Assembly: GCA_028694115.1 (NCBI GenBank)
Contig: JAQUUB010000103.1
Span: forward strand, 1-15,835
DNA: 15,835 nucleotides
Source of the DNA: Lachnospiraceae bacterium
GTDB lineage: Bacteria; Bacillota_A; Clostridia; Lachnospirales; Lachnospiraceae
Direction: 5' to 3'
Shown here: positions 14,959 to 15,835 of the stretch, piece after piece
Numbering within the stretch: the first letter of the stretch is position 1
Layout: every line of letters begins with the position of its first letter
The notes under the pieces: model-generated
Seen by the model: the letters and a program-made list of their open reading frames with translations, nothing else
Database searches by the model: none
What the model was told of the DNA's origin: nothing
Program-made: the position numbers and the translations under genes

Positions 14959-15181
14959 AGGAAGATTAGGTTACAACAGTTCCAACGACAGATATGGTGT
15001 ACTTGTTTCTGATTTATGGGAAGATAATGGATTGCATTGTGGTGAGTGTTTAGAAATACTTGTTGATGATTGTTGGATCTCGTCCCGAATAGAAATGAAA
15101 TGGACAAATGAAGGAAATTATTGGTACCTTGTTGGAACTCCATATTACGGAAATCTTGAATATGTCAGGGTAAGAATATGA
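14951..15181 (+). CDS. DUF5348 family small protein
   Basis: A 76-residue protein (MIEGRLGYNSSNDRYGVLVS, LWEDNGLHCGECLEI, then WISSRIEMKWTNEGNYWYLVG and YVRVRI). It looks like a small all-beta fold matching DUF5348, a family of unknown function found next to integrases and mobilization genes in Lachnospiraceae elements. The ATG at 14951 lies in the end of the integrase (ATGATTGA overlap) with GGAGGAG just upstream, so translation is probably coupled. No catalytic motif is evident. Confidence 0.75.
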   Translation: MIEGRLGYNSSNDRYGVLVSDLWEDNGLHCGECLEILVDDCWISSRIEMKWTNEGNYWYLVGTPYYGNLEYVRVRI

Positions 15182-15209
15182 TTTGCGAATCATAGATTGG
15201 AGAAATATT

Positions 15210-15575
15210 ATGGATAAAATTTATCGGAGATCGACACAGCTTAGCGGCAAACCTAAAAAGAAAAAGAATGAAAAAAACAGAGTGAGAAATACGATTATGA
15301 ATTTTCGTGTTTCTCCTCAGGAGAAAGAATTAATTAATGCACGTATCACATTAACTGGATTACCAAGAGCAGAATTTTTTATTGAAAGTTGTCTATATCA
15401 GACCATTCTAGTAAAAGGAAATGTTAAGACATTTGGAGAGATCAATTCCAAGGTATCTGAAATTGCAAATGTAATCTTAGAAAATAACAATATAGAAAAC
15501 TTGGATATGGAACAGCAGGAATCACTTATTACGATACTTGAAATTATGAACAGTTTATATGGAAAGGGGGAATAG
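15210..15575 (+). CDS. MobC-like relaxosome accessory protein, second copy
   Basis: A 121-residue protein. A lysine-rich N-terminus (1-30) leads to NTIMNFRVSPQEKELINARI and LPRAEFFIESCLYQTI, the ribbon-helix-helix mobilization signature. It should bind the transfer origin with a relaxase. The ATG at 15210 follows TTGGAGAAAT and is preferred to the frame start at 15183, which lacks a site. It is in the operon after DUF5348. The order integrase, DUF5348, MobC, DUF3847 and then relaxase is usual for these elements; the relaxase would be beyond the window. It is related in layout to the - strand copy at 10077-10445 but is clearly divergent. Confidence 0.8.
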   Translation: MDKIYRRSTQLSGKPKKKKNEKNRVRNTIMNFRVSPQEKELINARITLTGLPRAEFFIESCLYQTILVKGNVKTFGEINSKVSEIANVILENNNIENLDMEQQESLITILEIMNSLYGKGE

Positions 15576-15578
15576 AAT

Positions 15579-15758
15579 ATGGCACAGAAATCTTATGATG
15601 AAAGATTGTTAGATATTGCAAAGAAGAAAGAGCAGTTAGATGCACAGGAAAAAGCAATTAAGAAAAGACAGTCAGAAGATGAAAGAAAAAAACGTACCAG
15701 ACGTTTAAGGGGGTGCGGACAAAAATCTGGACTCCCTAAGGGCTCCGAAAGGAGTTGA
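15579..15758 (+). pseudogene. DUF3847-like coiled-coil mobilization gene, cut by an IS element
   Basis: The ATG is 3 bases after the MobC-like stop, with AAAGGGGG upstream. Residues 1-44 are a charged coiled coil (MAQKSYDERLL, KKEQLDAQEKAIKKRQ, ERKKRTRRL). Family members continue after RTRRL with a hydrophobic segment such as IQIGAAVE. Here the frame instead enters the left end of an IS at about 15714 and runs on to a stop at 15756-15758. The first 45 codons are therefore genuine and the last 14 are IS sequence. The gene is probably inactive, and the insertion may block expression of the relaxase beyond it. Confidence 0.7.
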
Positions 15759-15835
15759 ATCAATATGTATTCACAAGACAAAATTGAAATTGCATTGATG
15801 GTTTATCATCAGTGTGGATCAGTATCCAAAACAAC
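15714..15835 (+). mobile_element. IS3-family insertion sequence, left end and start of first transposase frame (runs off window)
   Basis: The likely left end begins TGCGGACAAAAATCTGG at 15714, starting with TG as in IS3-family ends. After a GAAAGGAG site at 15747-15754, an ATG at 15765 opens MYSQDKIEIALMVYHQCGSV and SKTT, which resembles the helix-turn-helix N-terminus of IS3/IS150-type transposases. The exact end and the target duplication cannot be set because the right end is outside the window. Confidence 0.7.

Overview
The window looks like AT-rich chromosomal DNA of a gut Firmicute, most likely Lachnospiraceae. This rests on low GC, strong AGGAGG-type ribosome binding sites, a recombinase-linked hsdS cassette, and a mobilizable-element backbone (excisionase, DUF6017 protein, integrase, DUF5348, MobC, DUF3847) of the kind seen in that family. 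No rRNA, tRNA or CRISPR was seen.

Region 1 (1-5702) is the right part of a type I restriction locus. It holds the last 29 residues of a tyrosine recombinase, a one-TRD hsdS cassette without a good start, a full hsdR, and a Schlafen/AlbA_2-HATPase regulator. hsdM and the expressed hsdS must lie to the left. The arrangement fits a system whose target specificity is switched by recombination.

Region 2 (5703-9829) is an accessory strip on the + strand: a very small P-loop ATPase, an array of ten 20-21 bp direct repeats, a DUF6429-GNAT fusion, a SAP-like/SEC-C zinc protein, and an EcsC-like protein with one dockerin-type calcium loop. It ends in a nested palindrome at 9770-9816.

Region 3 (9830-10773) is on the - strand: a small unknown gene coupled to a MobC-like ribbon-helix-helix gene. 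A gene-free stretch of about 330 bases follows, with an extended -10 promoter, three hairpins and a terminator. It may hold a transfer origin.

Region 4 (10774-15835) is a mobile element. On its left is a two-gene - strand operon: an XRE regulator, then a protein with a PD-(D/E)XK-like signature, overlapping by 8 bases. A divergent control region separates it from a + strand operon: excisionase-like HTH, a 24-codon micro-ORF, a replication-initiator-like DUF6017 protein, tyrosine integrase, DUF5348, a second MobC-like protein, and a DUF3847-like gene cut by an IS3-family element that runs off the window.

The signals most worth following are the 21-bp helically phased array (6290-6496), the 14-bp iteron-like repeats inside the initiator-like gene (13270-13353), whose period ignores the reading frame, and the XRE/nuclease-like pair as possible defence cargo.
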